A stretch of DNA of 64,000 bases from Henningerozyma blattae CBS 6284 (lineage: Eukaryota > Ascomycota > Saccharomycetes > Saccharomycetales > Saccharomycetaceae): contig NC_020185.1 in the NCBI RefSeq assembly GCF_000315915.1, positions 2,108,001 to 2,172,000 on the forward strand. The letters are read 5' to 3'. Position 1 is the stretch's first letter, and the number at the start of each line of letters is the position of its first letter. A program made the translations under genes and the position numbers. The notes beneath the pieces were generated by a model. That model ran no database searches and was not told where the DNA came from. It was given only the letters and a program-made list of their open reading frames with translations. Of this stretch, positions 47,284 to 58,302 are shown piece after piece.

Positions 47284-50200
47284 TTACTCTTGGTCTGAAT
47301 GATTATCCAAAATATTAACCTCAGGACCATCATTTATAGGGGCATCTGAAGTATCTACGGTGGTAGAGATATCATCGACTGGTGGGGTGGGATCATCTCT
47401 AAAAGGATGGGCAAAAGGATCTGCTGTATCATCATTATCGATATCAAAATTGCCATCATCATTTAAGAAATTCTCTAAATCATTAGCATCTTCATCATGT
47501 CCAACTAATAAATCATCAGCATCATCTAAGAATTGGTCATGTAATAAAGAAGAATATGTAGGGGCTCTTCTCCCTGCCATTCTTTCTCTAATTCTCAATA
47601 TACTTTCTGATGCAGTTCTTTTCAAGATTTTATAGCCTGAGCCAAACTTTGATAAGCCTGAAAATATGGATCTAATAATTGTGTTTACAACTTTATCAGT
47701 TTCATTATTTTCTATTAGATCATCATCTCCTAACCTAATTTCACCAAAACGAGCGAATCCACCATTTCTTCTAATACCACGATCGTACAAAAACCATGCA
47801 CATGCTAAGAAGAAAACAAAGGGGATGAACCAAACAATAAAGAAGAAGCTACCTTCCACAGAATATTTTTTACGGAATTCTTTCATTTTTCCAGGACATG
47901 GAAGTGGATCTGAAAATTTATCTAACTTCAGACCGCCTTGGCAAGTCGATAACGGAATCTTTCTATATCCAGATGGTTCGAAATACTCTATTAATTCAGG
48001 GGTTTTTCTACAGATATTAGATGCTTCTTGTTTATCTAGCCCTTCCACTAGCTTACACGTGCCATCTTTAGCTTTATAAAAGTTGTAGTCACACTCAAAG
48101 TCATTCCTTGTACATGTACAATTTTTAATAATCCGAACGGATTTAGATAGGGGATAGTTTCCAATATAACAGTTACTACTAGTTTTTTTTAAATATTCAG
48201 CCTGGTGGCCAAATAGGCATACACCTGCCAATGGTTCGATTGGGAAATATGCAAAATCTGGATTAGATTTAGAAGTAAAATCTAATTGACATTGTCTTTC
48301 AAATACCCTGCTAAAATCAATAGATATGATTTTTGTGGCCCCCATTCTGCTTGTTTTAGGCTCTGTAACTAATAAAAATCTCATAGCAGAATCCTGAGGA
48401 ACAGTCACAATATCCTTTACTAGGACTTCCTGCTCAGAAAACTGGTAATCATTCCAAGTTTTACCAAAATCAATTGAATAATGAATATTTTTTGTTCTCT
48501 CACCATCTTTAACCAAAACCAATATGCCACCATGGTCACCAAATTCCCACTGATATGTGCCTTTTCTTAACTCAGTCCATGTAGCACCGCCGTTTGTGGT
48601 GAAAAACGTGGAACCCTGGTTTTTTGGAGCTAAATACTCACCAACATTCCCAATACCAAACATCATTCCAATCGCAGATCCAGAACCAAATGTATCTCTT
48701 TTATCTCTACGTTCGGTAAAACCATGCAAATGTAAAGAGCATTTTTCGATACCAGCTTTAAAACAATCATATCGGTTACCATCACTATCGGTTTTTGGTG
48801 GATTTAAGTAACTCCAGTCTGAACCATCGTTAAATGTGATCTTGGATTTTAATTTTTTTTCTTGACTTTTATTGATAACCTGGTCTTTATTATCTACAAC
48901 ATTAATTAAAATAATACCTTCAAGCCCTTGAACTTTTTCAAAATCTACAAAACCGAAGAAGTTTCTGTTGACTGCACGTTCTAGAGTGACAAATGAAGTA
49001 CCATTAGAATTTGATTTTGTTAGCGCACCAAATTCTGCATCAGGTTCTAGGAAGGTTGCTAAATGTAAGAAGATCGAGCCAGTTTCTGAACCTAATATTG
49101 TGAATGATTCCTGTTTGTCTGCATTTATATTTTGCGGAAATTGCGCTTCTGCAAATTCTTCGCCATCAATAGTTACATATGCTCTTAGTTCGCCTTCTGA
49201 ATAAGGGGTTGCAACGACAATATATTCCCCAGTTGACATATATCCAATAATACTGTCAAATACTTTTCTGTTATCATTTTCAAAATAATCATTAGAAGCA
49301 ACTAAATTTCTTTCATTCTTACCGCGGACTTTCACTTGGCATAATACCAGGTTTTCGTCAGAAGGATGCTTAAACAGTGAGCCTACAAATTCACAATGAA
49401 TGGCATCGTCTAGCATTTCTTTAAAAGTTCGCCCACCATCTCTAGTAATATATGCAACTGCATGGCAATCTGGATTGTAAACTGAGTCACAGTTTTTTCC
49501 TGCATAGTACACAAAAGTATCTTGATCCTTTGCATTGAATTCTATGGGGAAACCAAGATGCTTAGAAGTATCCAACTGAGTGGATGAAAAAGTTCTACCC
49601 CTATCGGTTGTCATATATAGTTTCCCACTTCTTCCAAATAAATATGCATTAGAGCCAAAGTACGGATTAAAGACAATTTCGACAATTTCATCATCTCCTG
49701 AATCAATCTTTTGAATAGTTTGACCACCATCATTGGATACGTAAACTTTTCTGTCTTTTGTAGTAATAATGAAAGATTCATCAGAACTAGTGTCGAAATA
49801 ACGATATGATATAATTTGTGATTGGAAATCATATTCAGAAGTTAAGATTTTTTGATCAGATTCAACCGGACTGAAGCCAGAGCCAGAGTTCTCATTACAT
49901 TGAACTTCAACCTTGTCAATTTTTAGAGGATTTTTACACTTAGAGCTACGACTTAGTTGCATAGGAAACAATTTAATTGAAGATTTACGAGAGGAGCATA
50001 CATCTGATATACCTAATAATCTTTTATCAAGAACACACTCTCCATTTTCATTTTTAGTAAATTCAAAAGAGCATTCATAGTCATCTTCGGTGCATTCCTG
50101 GCAAGGATCTTCAGACAAGTGTAGGTCTTCGTATACTTTCTTTACTAAACACGAAGAGCCTTGTTTTCTTCTAATGAAGGTGTATCTAGCACCACCAATG

Positions 50201-52236
50201 CATTCATTGCCGTTAAGTACAAAATTTTCCATATCTGAATCTTGACAGGATTTTCCTTTAAAGGAGCTTGAAAAGTCAATGGTGTACAAAAAGTTTGCGG
50301 ATCCACTTAATTCTTTTAGATCTCCTGGATTACTCATAGATATTCCACTTAGTAAAAATGTTGATCCAGAGCCATCGGGTGTTGTGGTAACTAATTCAGT
50401 AGGAAATATTGGATGTTCTAGTTGGTATTCTTCCCATGTTAAACCTTGATCAAGAGAATAGTAAATTTCGGATTCTGGATCATCGTCTATATCTCCTCTA
50501 AAAGGTACTGCTACAATAACATTACCCATATCCCCAAAAGAGAACAAAATTGGATATTGAAATGCTAGTTTCCAAGTTAATCCCCCATCTCTTGAAACAA
50601 ACGTTTGAGCGTCAGTCCAAGATAAGTTTGTACCATCACCGACAATACCAATAGTCATCAAAATGCCTGCAGTTGGAACAGCCATATTTTGGAATACAAA
50701 AAAAGAGTGAAGTGAGCATATATCAACATCATCAATGTTACAACTATATTTACTTCTATTTTCGGGGTCAACAATTTTTAAATTCGACCAGCTAATACCA
50801 TTATCTGTTGAGATTTTTGTATTACCTTTTCTATAATTACGACCATGGCCTTTATTGTCGGTAGAAATTGAAACAAAAGTTCCCATCATGGTCCCTTTCA
50901 AGTGCTCTGGGATAATCAGACTCATATAACCTTGTTTGTTATCGAGACCCCAATCAATTTTTTCAAACTTTAAGCCAGTTGAGTCAGATATCAATATTTC
51001 TCCCATACCATGATGTTTTTGAAGGTCCTCATCTTCATTCTTAGAAATTGGAAGAATAATTCTCCCAGTACTATCTTCTTGGATATAGCCGTCTACAGAA
51101 TATCGTAATTGTGTTGGTAAATAAGCTTCTTTAAATTCCTTTCCATCTGTAGAAACCCAAACTTTCTTTGGAGAATATTCATTGTATTTATCTTCTCTAG
51201 TGACAACAAGGATGTGATTGTTTAAAATTTTATAATTCGTAACCACAAGGTCTTCTAAAACTGGGATATGCGTTAAAGTTCTTCCCCAATCATTTGTAAT
51301 AAAAAATTCAACAGATGTAAGGACTGGAATATCTTTGTCTTGTTCTCTTTCAATTTCGTAAGTACAAATTAGTGAAGAATCATCTAGCTTAATATTAGAT
51401 TTAGATGATATCTTTGCGAAAGAGCATTCCAAATTGTCAAAAATAATGGCGTCATCTTGTTCATAGTCATTTGATGGTTTAATTTCCCTAAAAGTTTTAC
51501 CGTAATTATTTGACACATATTCTCGGCCTCTACATTTTGGTTGAACGTACTTCCATCCTGACTTTTTGTCATCCTGTTCCTTATTATTTTTATTATTACC
51601 ATTATCATTATTTTGTTTGTTATCATTCTGATTATCGTTATTTTTGTCATTTTCAGTATTGCCTGCACGCCTTGCCTTTGAATTAAGGTTTGATACAGTT
51701 GTAGAAGGTGAAACCGCAGAAGAAACGGCATGGTATGATCTTTTTAGTAGTTTATTGAACATGTCTTTCCAATCATCCTTTTGTTGTTCACATGAAACGC
51801 AATGAACTTTGAAATATTCTTTCCTAGTAGGGTGGGTTGATAAATAGCATGAAGACGTAAAATCATCCCTCTCTGGAATATTTAATTTAATTTCTTTCCA
51901 ATTCCTACCCTGATCTTCAGTAAGATAGAATCTGTTGCCACCTGCTGCTAAAGCCACGGCTCTGTTGCCCTTATTATATGGATCTATATCATACCAAATG
52001 ATTTTATCTTTGATCTGAGAGATAGGTTCCCAAGAGGCACCATTATTTGTTGTTATTAAAATATGTTCATTTTCTAGACGTAATAGAGTAGTTGAATCAT
52101 CAAATGCTTGAATGTCGAAAGTAGAGTCGATTGAGGTTCGCGTTATAATTGGTTTCCAGTCTTTGTTACTGTCTTGGGCAATGCAAAAGCTATTAAATGC
52201 ATAAATAAGGGCTGTTGCCCATTTAATTGGTTTCAT
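47284..52236 (-). CDS. PEP1: vacuolar sorting receptor Pep1 (Vps10)
   Basis: Pep1/Vps10 is the type I receptor that sorts carboxypeptidase Y and other hydrolases from late Golgi to endosomes and recycles by retromer. The product has 1650 residues (S. cerevisiae 1579). It has a signal peptide (about 1-20) and two lumenal Vps10 domains with repeated Asp-box motifs (SxDxGxTW), each followed by a Cys-rich 10CC-type module. A single membrane segment lies near 1420-1440 (FIVWFIPFVFFLACAWFLY), with an acidic cytosolic tail of about 200 residues. An Asn/Asp/Lys-rich insert at about 190-225 accounts for part of the extra length. Confidence 0.97.
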   Translation of the reverse strand: MKPIKWATALIYAFNSFCIAQDSNKDWKPIITRTSIDSTFDIQAFDDSTTLLRLENEHILITTNNGASWEPISQIKDKIIWYDIDPYNKGNRAVALAAGGNRFYLTEDQGRNWKEIKLNIPERDDFTSSCYLSTHPTRKEYFKVHCVSCEQQKDDWKDMFNKLLKRSYHAVSSAVSPSTTVSNLNSKARRAGNTENDKNNDNQNDNKQNNDNGNNKNNKEQDDKKSGWKYVQPKCRGREYVSNNYGKTFREIKPSNDYEQDDAIIFDNLECSFAKISSKSNIKLDDSSLICTYEIEREQDKDIPVLTSVEFFITNDWGRTLTHIPVLEDLVVTNYKILNNHILVVTREDKYNEYSPKKVWVSTDGKEFKEAYLPTQLRYSVDGYIQEDSTGRIILPISKNEDEDLQKHHGMGEILISDSTGLKFEKIDWGLDNKQGYMSLIIPEHLKGTMMGTFVSISTDNKGHGRNYRKGNTKISTDNGISWSNLKIVDPENRSKYSCNIDDVDICSLHSFFVFQNMAVPTAGILMTIGIVGDGTNLSWTDAQTFVSRDGGLTWKLAFQYPILFSFGDMGNVIVAVPFRGDIDDDPESEIYYSLDQGLTWEEYQLEHPIFPTELVTTTPDGSGSTFLLSGISMSNPGDLKELSGSANFLYTIDFSSSFKGKSCQDSDMENFVLNGNECIGGARYTFIRRKQGSSCLVKKVYEDLHLSEDPCQECTEDDYECSFEFTKNENGECVLDKRLLGISDVCSSRKSSIKLFPMQLSRSSKCKNPLKIDKVEVQCNENSGSGFSPVESDQKILTSEYDFQSQIISYRYFDTSSDESFIITTKDRKVYVSNDGGQTIQKIDSGDDEIVEIVFNPYFGSNAYLFGRSGKLYMTTDRGRTFSSTQLDTSKHLGFPIEFNAKDQDTFVYYAGKNCDSVYNPDCHAVAYITRDGGRTFKEMLDDAIHCEFVGSLFKHPSDENLVLCQVKVRGKNERNLVASNDYFENDNRKVFDSIIGYMSTGEYIVVATPYSEGELRAYVTIDGEEFAEAQFPQNINADKQESFTILGSETGSIFLHLATFLEPDAEFGALTKSNSNGTSFVTLERAVNRNFFGFVDFEKVQGLEGIILINVVDNKDQVINKSQEKKLKSKITFNDGSDWSYLNPPKTDSDGNRYDCFKAGIEKCSLHLHGFTERRDKRDTFGSGSAIGMMFGIGNVGEYLAPKNQGSTFFTTNGGATWTELRKGTYQWEFGDHGGILVLVKDGERTKNIHYSIDFGKTWNDYQFSEQEVLVKDIVTVPQDSAMRFLLVTEPKTSRMGATKIISIDFSRVFERQCQLDFTSKSNPDFAYFPIEPLAGVCLFGHQAEYLKKTSSNCYIGNYPLSKSVRIIKNCTCTRNDFECDYNFYKAKDGTCKLVEGLDKQEASNICRKTPELIEYFEPSGYRKIPLSTCQGGLKLDKFSDPLPCPGKMKEFRKKYSVEGSFFFIVWFIPFVFFLACAWFLYDRGIRRNGGFARFGEIRLGDDDLIENNETDKVVNTIIRSIFSGLSKFGSGYKILKRTASESILRIRERMAGRRAPTYSSLLHDQFLDDADDLLVGHDEDANDLENFLNDDGNFDIDNDDTADPFAHPFRDDPTPPVDDISTTVDTSDAPINDGPEVNILDNHSDQE

Positions 52237-52759
52237 AGCTCAACGCTTTTATTCCAGAAAGCGTCTTAATGGCTCTATTATTTTTTTTTTAATCTATTTG
52301 TAAGTTGATAGTTTCAAGTAACAATGAACCTATCGTTGTCTAATTTTAGTCAATATCAGCATTCAGCTGTAATTGAGGCTTATTGCAAAGGAGAGCTCGC
52401 TCCTTTAGGAGAAAAATTTGGAAATTTCAATACGGGAAACTACACGGAATGAAATTTAAGAATTTTGTGTAAAAAATGCTTGGCTGAGAAAAAGACAGGT
52501 ATTCTAGATTTTAAGTCCCTTAAGCGATCTTAAAATATGTAACCGCTAAATTAAATAGAGAGATCTGTAAATTATGGTGCTTGTAATCATTATTACTATG
52601 AAATGCATCGATAACTTGATTTACCGTCAATTATAAAACATTAGTTATTACCATGTAAAATTGTTTTGTAGATTTTATCAAGAAACAACCATCAACTTTT
52701 CAAGAATATTAGCCCTCTAGACAAAAATAGAAAAAGGGGAGTAATAGGAACATTAGAAA

Positions 52760-52766
52760 TGTTTCA
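52760..52766 (-). promoter_or_regulatory. pheromone response element (distal)
   Basis: TGTTTCA, the reverse complement of the Ste12 site TGAAACA, 482 bp upstream of the FUS3 ATG. Confidence 0.5.
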
Positions 52767-52963
52767 CTTATGGCACACTGCACTAAAGGAAGTTGTTTAA
52801 GCTTTGCAAAACGTAATTACAACATTTGCGAAAAATTAAAACCAGCACTTCTAAAAAATACAGTAATCTTTAATTAAGCATTGAACCTATATTATAATCT
52901 ATTCCAATAATTGGTTTTATTGAATATCAGCAATGGGGTAAAAAGTGTTTTGGGGTTTCGATA

Positions 52964-52970
52964 TGAAACA
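52964..52970 (+). promoter_or_regulatory. pheromone response element (proximal)
   Basis: A perfect TGAAACA, the Ste12 recognition sequence, 278 bp upstream of the FUS3 ATG. With the distal inverted copy it would give mating-pheromone induction of FUS3, as is known for S. cerevisiae FUS3. Confidence 0.6.
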
Positions 52971-53248
52971 ATTTCTGAAATTAGAAATAGGCGTCGGTGA
53001 TGTAAAATTTAACATTGCCGTATTAAAAACTAGAGTACGTTGGTACATTAATAATAAAAGAAAAATATAAATAAAAATGCGCAAAATAACAAGAAGACCT
53101 GTAATATATTTCAAAAAATTATTTCTTCTCTTGACATTCTTATTATTTTTTTCTAGTCTTTATGGTGCCAAATCATTTATTATTTTGTAAAATTTTAAAG
53201 ATCAAAATTTGCAACTCTTATCATACTTCAAAAATAAATTCATCATAA

Positions 53249-54304
<1,056 letters not shown>

Positions 54305-54846
54305 ACTAAAAAATCAACTAGAAGCTTTCTTACTTTTTATTTATTAGGAGGTATTAACACTAAAAAACTATTACATTTGGAATTTATCGGACACGAGTAT
54401 TATATGGAACGAATCTTAAAATATTAATCGTATTCTATATTTATAAATATATTTATCGTTCTTGTGGTTATATATATACATCGAATTTTATAGCAATACA
54501 TCTTCCTTCGCTTTAAAATTTTGAATTGGCAAAATTAGCTATCTAAAAAAACTATCAGTTTTTAATTTACGAAGTTCTATTAGCATAACAGTATATTGTT
54601 ATTTCTGCTTTAATTATCCTTCTATCGCCCTTTTTTTTAATTTCAGTTGTGTCAAACACAATGGTAAAATGAAGATTCGCGATGACTACGAAGAGTGAAA
54701 TTTCAAGAACTTGCCAAATCTGAATAATACGAAAAAAGCCTCGTACGTAATAAAACAATGTATTTATAAAGCACAATTTTAAAAAACTTTTTTTGGAAAT
54801 AAGCTATCAATTGAAGATAATTAAGTACTATATAAATAAATTGAGA
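54305..54846. other. FUS3 3' flank and promoter of the YER134C-type gene
   Basis: 542 bp of A/T-rich sequence; no RNA gene or repeat of note. Confidence 0.45.
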
Positions 54847-55383
54847 ATGGTAGAATATCCCGATGTTGCAGCCTTTGATTTAGATTACACTGTTTGGCCG
54901 TGCCATTGTGATACCCATCTATGTCCACCATTTAAAGCCGTTAAAAGTCCTAATGGAGAAGTATTAACAGTTGTTGATAGTCGTGGCTTTGTATTAAAAT
55001 TATTTAGAGATATTCCAAAAATATTCTGTGATTTGTTGGACAATGATGTTAAGTTGGTTTCTGCCTCAAGAACATGGGCACCAGAAATTGCTAAAGATTT
55101 GTTGAAATTATATAAGATAGAATATAACGGCAAATTAATTTCTTTGAAGGAACTTTTTGTGGAATCTGAATGGGGTGAAAGAAGTAAAACAGGACATCTA
55201 AGAGATGCAGTAAAAAAATTATATGGGCATGAAAATTTAAAGAAATATAAAATGTGTCTATTCGACGATGAAGGGCGTAATAGAGATGTTGAAAAGCAAG
55301 GTGTGAAGTTTGTTTACGTCAAGGATCCAGAACATGGACCAACATGGAAACTTTATCAAGACTATTTGAATGGGAAATTATAA
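54847..55383 (+). CDS. HAD-family Mg-dependent phosphatase (YER134C/MDP1 type)
   Basis: Member of the HAD superfamily, orthologous to S. cerevisiae YER134C and related to mammalian MDP-1, which acts on phosphotyrosine and sugar phosphates in vitro. The first ATG in frame is 54847, giving 178 residues, the same length as YER134C. Catalytic motif I is FDLDYTVW (DxDxT, residues 8-15). Motif II is VSASRTW, motif III Lys is in the GERSKTGH region, and motif IV is FDDEGRN. In S. cerevisiae this gene neighbours GLC7 (YER133W); here two LTRs, tRNA-His and EMP24 lie between. Confidence 0.93.
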   Translation: MVEYPDVAAFDLDYTVWPCHCDTHLCPPFKAVKSPNGEVLTVVDSRGFVLKLFRDIPKIFCDLLDNDVKLVSASRTWAPEIAKDLLKLYKIEYNGKLISLKELFVESEWGERSKTGHLRDAVKKLYGHENLKKYKMCLFDDEGRNRDVEKQGVKFVYVKDPEHGPTWKLYQDYLNGKL

Positions 55384-55802
55384 TTTTTTGAAGAATAATT
55401 GTATATGCTTTTTTCGCCATCTATCATGATATGTAATATACTTTTATAGAATATTAATGATTACTTTGTCGTGTATAAAGATTAATCAGGACAGGATCGA
55501 AGTTTACGATATTTTTGTTGTTTTATTTGAACTTATAAAATATTATAATTATATTTAGCTATTTAGCAATGCCTCCATCAAGATGAAAGAATATTGGAAT
55601 AGGAATGCGGCCTCGGTTTAAATTGGTAGAAACCTCTTTATGCATGAATTAAATTCGGGCAAAAAATATTTCTTAATATATAAAGAATTATTTCATAGCC
55701 ATATATACAAGATTGAATTCAGAATTTTATTTTTTGTTAATTATTACTTCCTTAAATTTACCGTGACGTTGTGGTATGTATTTTCTCCTGATTTCAATTT
55801 CT
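55384..55802. other. spacer before LTR copy B
   Basis: 419 bp of 3' flank with no recognised feature, ending at the left terminus of the LTR. Confidence 0.45.
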
Positions 55803-56224
55803 TGTTGTAATCGTCTCGGGACAATACTAATAATACTATAAGGGCTTAGGGTTTACACAAACCTGAACTATTCTTGAGTTATTGAACTTTTACACTAAAA
55901 GCTAGAGTACCACTTGTACTTAAATAATAACTTGTTTTTCTTATAATTATAAAATTAATATGAACGAACTATAAACTTATGAATTCTTGATGGATAAGTA
56001 GCCCTATTTATACGTTTTCAAATAGAACTATTTATCCTGAATATTAGTTTATTAACTTGTCAAGCAATTGCACAATTGCATGATATTATGACTCATAGTC
56101 ATATAATTGCGTGAACGCACGACTGTACGATTGTATGACTCGTAGTCATCGGATTACGTGATCGTTTGCTTAAAGCCTAAACTTGAGAACATTACTTTTT
56201 ATTGTTTAGCATATGTCTACAACA
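55803..56224. mobile_element. Ty3-like solo LTR, copy B
   Basis: 422 bp, the same family as 25785-26206, with intact termini TGTTGTA and TACAACA. It carries the same short palindromic ATGACTCATAGTCAT block in its right half and a TATTTATACG TATA-like stretch. It is followed after five bases (AAATT) by another LTR of a different subtype. The five bases on its left (TTTCT) do not match. No internal region is present. Confidence 0.9.
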
Positions 56225-56229
56225 AAATT

Positions 56230-56654
56230 TGTTGTAAAACCGTCTAAGCGCTGTCACCTTTCACGTAATACTTACAAGAAATCGGTACAAGAGAAGCCTC
56301 GAGAGAGGACAGATCAGCTGACCACAGCTGAGAAATAACTATTCAGCAGGCGTGGAACATCAACTGTAACCACTGATTCTGCACCCACTTCTGGTTCATC
56401 TCGGACACCTATAAGTAAGAATGACACCCAGGTTTCAATGAGTGTACCGCATCTTGTAACTATGCACCCAGAACTGTCCAGCTCTAAAGAAGTATATAAG
56501 GAGCATGTATATATCAATATATTATTATATACCATATAGAGAAGGGCCAAGGGGAGATACAATAATCTTGTGTAATACAACCTGTAACTACTGGTCTCAC
56601 TACCATCCGAACTCTGAAACACCATCGTTATCTTGTTAGTCTTGTATTACAACA
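56230..56654. mobile_element. Ty3-like solo LTR, copy C (different subtype)
   Basis: 425 bp, termini TGTTGTA and TACAACA as in copies A and B, but with a different interior. It has a TATATAAGG at about 56493 and is richer in G+C. It ends 18 bp before tRNA-His, the Ty3-type site. The five bases to its left (AAATT) and right (ATTTT) match at three positions, possibly a decayed target duplication. A minus-strand open frame of 103 codons inside it is not a gene. Confidence 0.82.
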
Positions 56655-56672
56655 ATTTTTAACAAATAACCT

Positions 56673-56744
56673 GCCATCTTAGTATAGTGGTTAGTACACA
56701 TCGTTGTGGCCGATGAAACCCTGGTTCGATTCTAGGAGATGGCA
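56673..56744 (+). tRNA. tRNA-His (anticodon GTG)
   Basis: Seventy-two bases, identical or nearly so to S. cerevisiae tRNA-His, with anticodon loop CGTTGTGGC (GTG), box B GGTTCGATTC and acceptor GCCATCT/AGATGGC. The G at -1 is added after transcription and is not encoded in the template: the base before position 1 is T. A T-rich terminator follows from 56745. Ty3-like LTR copy C lies 18 bp upstream, and a TCACGTGA site 31 bp downstream (56776-56783). Confidence 0.97.
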
Positions 56745-57693
56745 TTTCTTTTTTTATTTTCGTGGCTGTTATAAATCACGTGACATAAATGATTGGAACA
56801 TCCTATCTTTACTCAAGTCTAATTAAACTATGTAATACATAGGGACAACAAGTCTTAAAAAGTTTTCTTCTAGTAGAGTTAATTATACAATATTTGTTAT
56901 CTTTTTAAAATCGAGGATGTTTTTAAACCTTAAGAGGCTAGTAAATAATAACCAGTTATATTACATAGATTCAAATTTACATGACTTATCAATATATTTT
57001 ATTAATCATAGCAAAATAAGTGAAACACCTCTTAGTTTAAGATGGATTGTATATCATACATATTACGTAGCTGGCTTTTGACACTAGGGTAAATAGTTAC
57101 ATCTTAGTTATTGCTTAATTATCAAGAAAATAATGGAAAAAAGTCCAATGAAAATATTTAGTTAGTGGCAAAAGGAGATATATTGACAGAACAACCAAAC
57201 TAACTATTGAAACATATAATAAGCTTCATATATTATTAGGTAATTACTGTGTCTTTTATTGATAGTTTATATAATTAAAGATTATATATTAAAATACAGA
57301 ATTATATATTAAAATACAGAATTATATTACTTGATATGAATATGCTTCAATTATATTATTATTCTAATAAGAAGAAATCAAATAGAATAATTATATATTA
57401 ACTCGTTAAATGATGTGTCGCTAAATTTTCCTTTTATGGAAAAGAATATAGATGGCGTATTTATCATGTATGCATCTGTAGGAAACGACATCAAATTTAT
57501 AATTGTCTTGTAATGTTTTATATTTTTTTGCCTGTTAAACGATATATAGTTTTACATATTTAGTTAGTTTTTATTTTCTTTTGTTATTATTTACAATACA
57601 TTCATTACCATGTATCGCATATGGAGGGGTAAGGGGTTTTATGGAGGTATTTAATTATTTAAATTCTTTAGTTTACATTCTATTATGTATTGA
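56745..57693. other. tRNA-His to EMP24 spacer
   Basis: About 950 bp of A/T-rich sequence. It holds TCACGTGA at 56776-56783 and an exact 20-bp tandem duplication at 57281-57320. The right end is EMP24 3' flank. No open frame or further RNA gene. Confidence 0.5.
57281..57320. repeat. 20-bp tandem duplication
   Basis: ATTATATATTAAAATACAGA occurs twice in direct succession, and a third copy begins (ATTATATTAC) before diverging. Confidence 0.85.
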
Positions 57694-58302
57694 TTAAACT
57701 AAAGAGGTGACTTCGAAGAATCTCTTTAAGTAATAGATTTGGAAAACTGAATTGGCGATCACGACACCCAATTGGAAAATAGACCACCATTTAACACGGT
57801 CATTTGTAGATTCGGCGGTATTTCTGTGAGTTCTTTCTCTAATGACAATATAACCTTGTTCATCTTTAACTTCATGGACTAATTTATTTAAATGTCTAAT
57901 GGCACTATCTAAAGTATCACTTTCAGGATCGTTTAAATCAACAAAAACAGTACCATGAATATTAAAGGTGACATCTTTAGAATCAACATTTGAATTTTCA
58001 TTTAAGAAACAATATTGGAATTGACCATCATATGGAATGCTTAATGAAACATCACCATGAGAGACACCTCTTAATGATTTTAAAACTTCGTTTCTGTTTG
58101 GACCATAAACTATAAAATCACCATTTAATTGATGTTCAGAAGAAGGATTTCTATCACCGAATTGGAATGAAACAGCGAATTCATCACCTTTTGACATAGT
58201 TTCAAAAAAGCATCTACGACCATATGGTGGTAATAAAACGTTATGGGCAGATGATACAATTAACGAAAAAGAAATTGTCAATAATAACTTAATAAGTTGC
58301 AT
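57694..58302 (-). CDS. EMP24: p24-family cargo receptor Emp24
   Basis: Emp24 is a type I p24 protein of COPII/COPI vesicles, needed for ER exit of GPI-anchored proteins. The first ATG is 58302, giving 202 residues (S. cerevisiae 203). A signal peptide covers 1-19 (LLLTISFSLIVSSA). The GOLD domain follows, with FFETMSKGDE and YCFLNENS. A coiled coil contains VIRERTHRNTAESTNDRVKWWS, then a membrane segment and the short tail YYLKRFFEVTSLV, with the FF and LV sorting signals conserved. The match to Emp24 is nearly complete in the C-terminal half. Confidence 0.97.
   Translation of the reverse strand: MQLIKLLLTISFSLIVSSAHNVLLPPYGRRCFFETMSKGDEFAVSFQFGDRNPSSEHQLNGDFIVYGPNRNEVLKSLRGVSHGDVSLSIPYDGQFQYCFLNENSNVDSKDVTFNIHGTVFVDLNDPESDTLDSAIRHLNKLVHEVKDEQGYIVIRERTHRNTAESTNDRVKWWSIFQLGVVIANSVFQIYYLKRFFEVTSLV

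Larger units (their letters stand above)
52237..53248. promoter_or_regulatory. divergent PEP1-FUS3 promoter region
   Basis: About 1 kb between divergent genes. Two pheromone-response elements are marked separately. A short hairpin GGAGAGCTCGCTCC lies near 52390. The remainder is A/T-rich with no other identified site. Confidence 0.5.

Noticed and set aside
56314..56625. 103-codon minus-strand frame beside tRNA-His
   Set aside because: It lies wholly inside LTR copy C and resembles no known protein.
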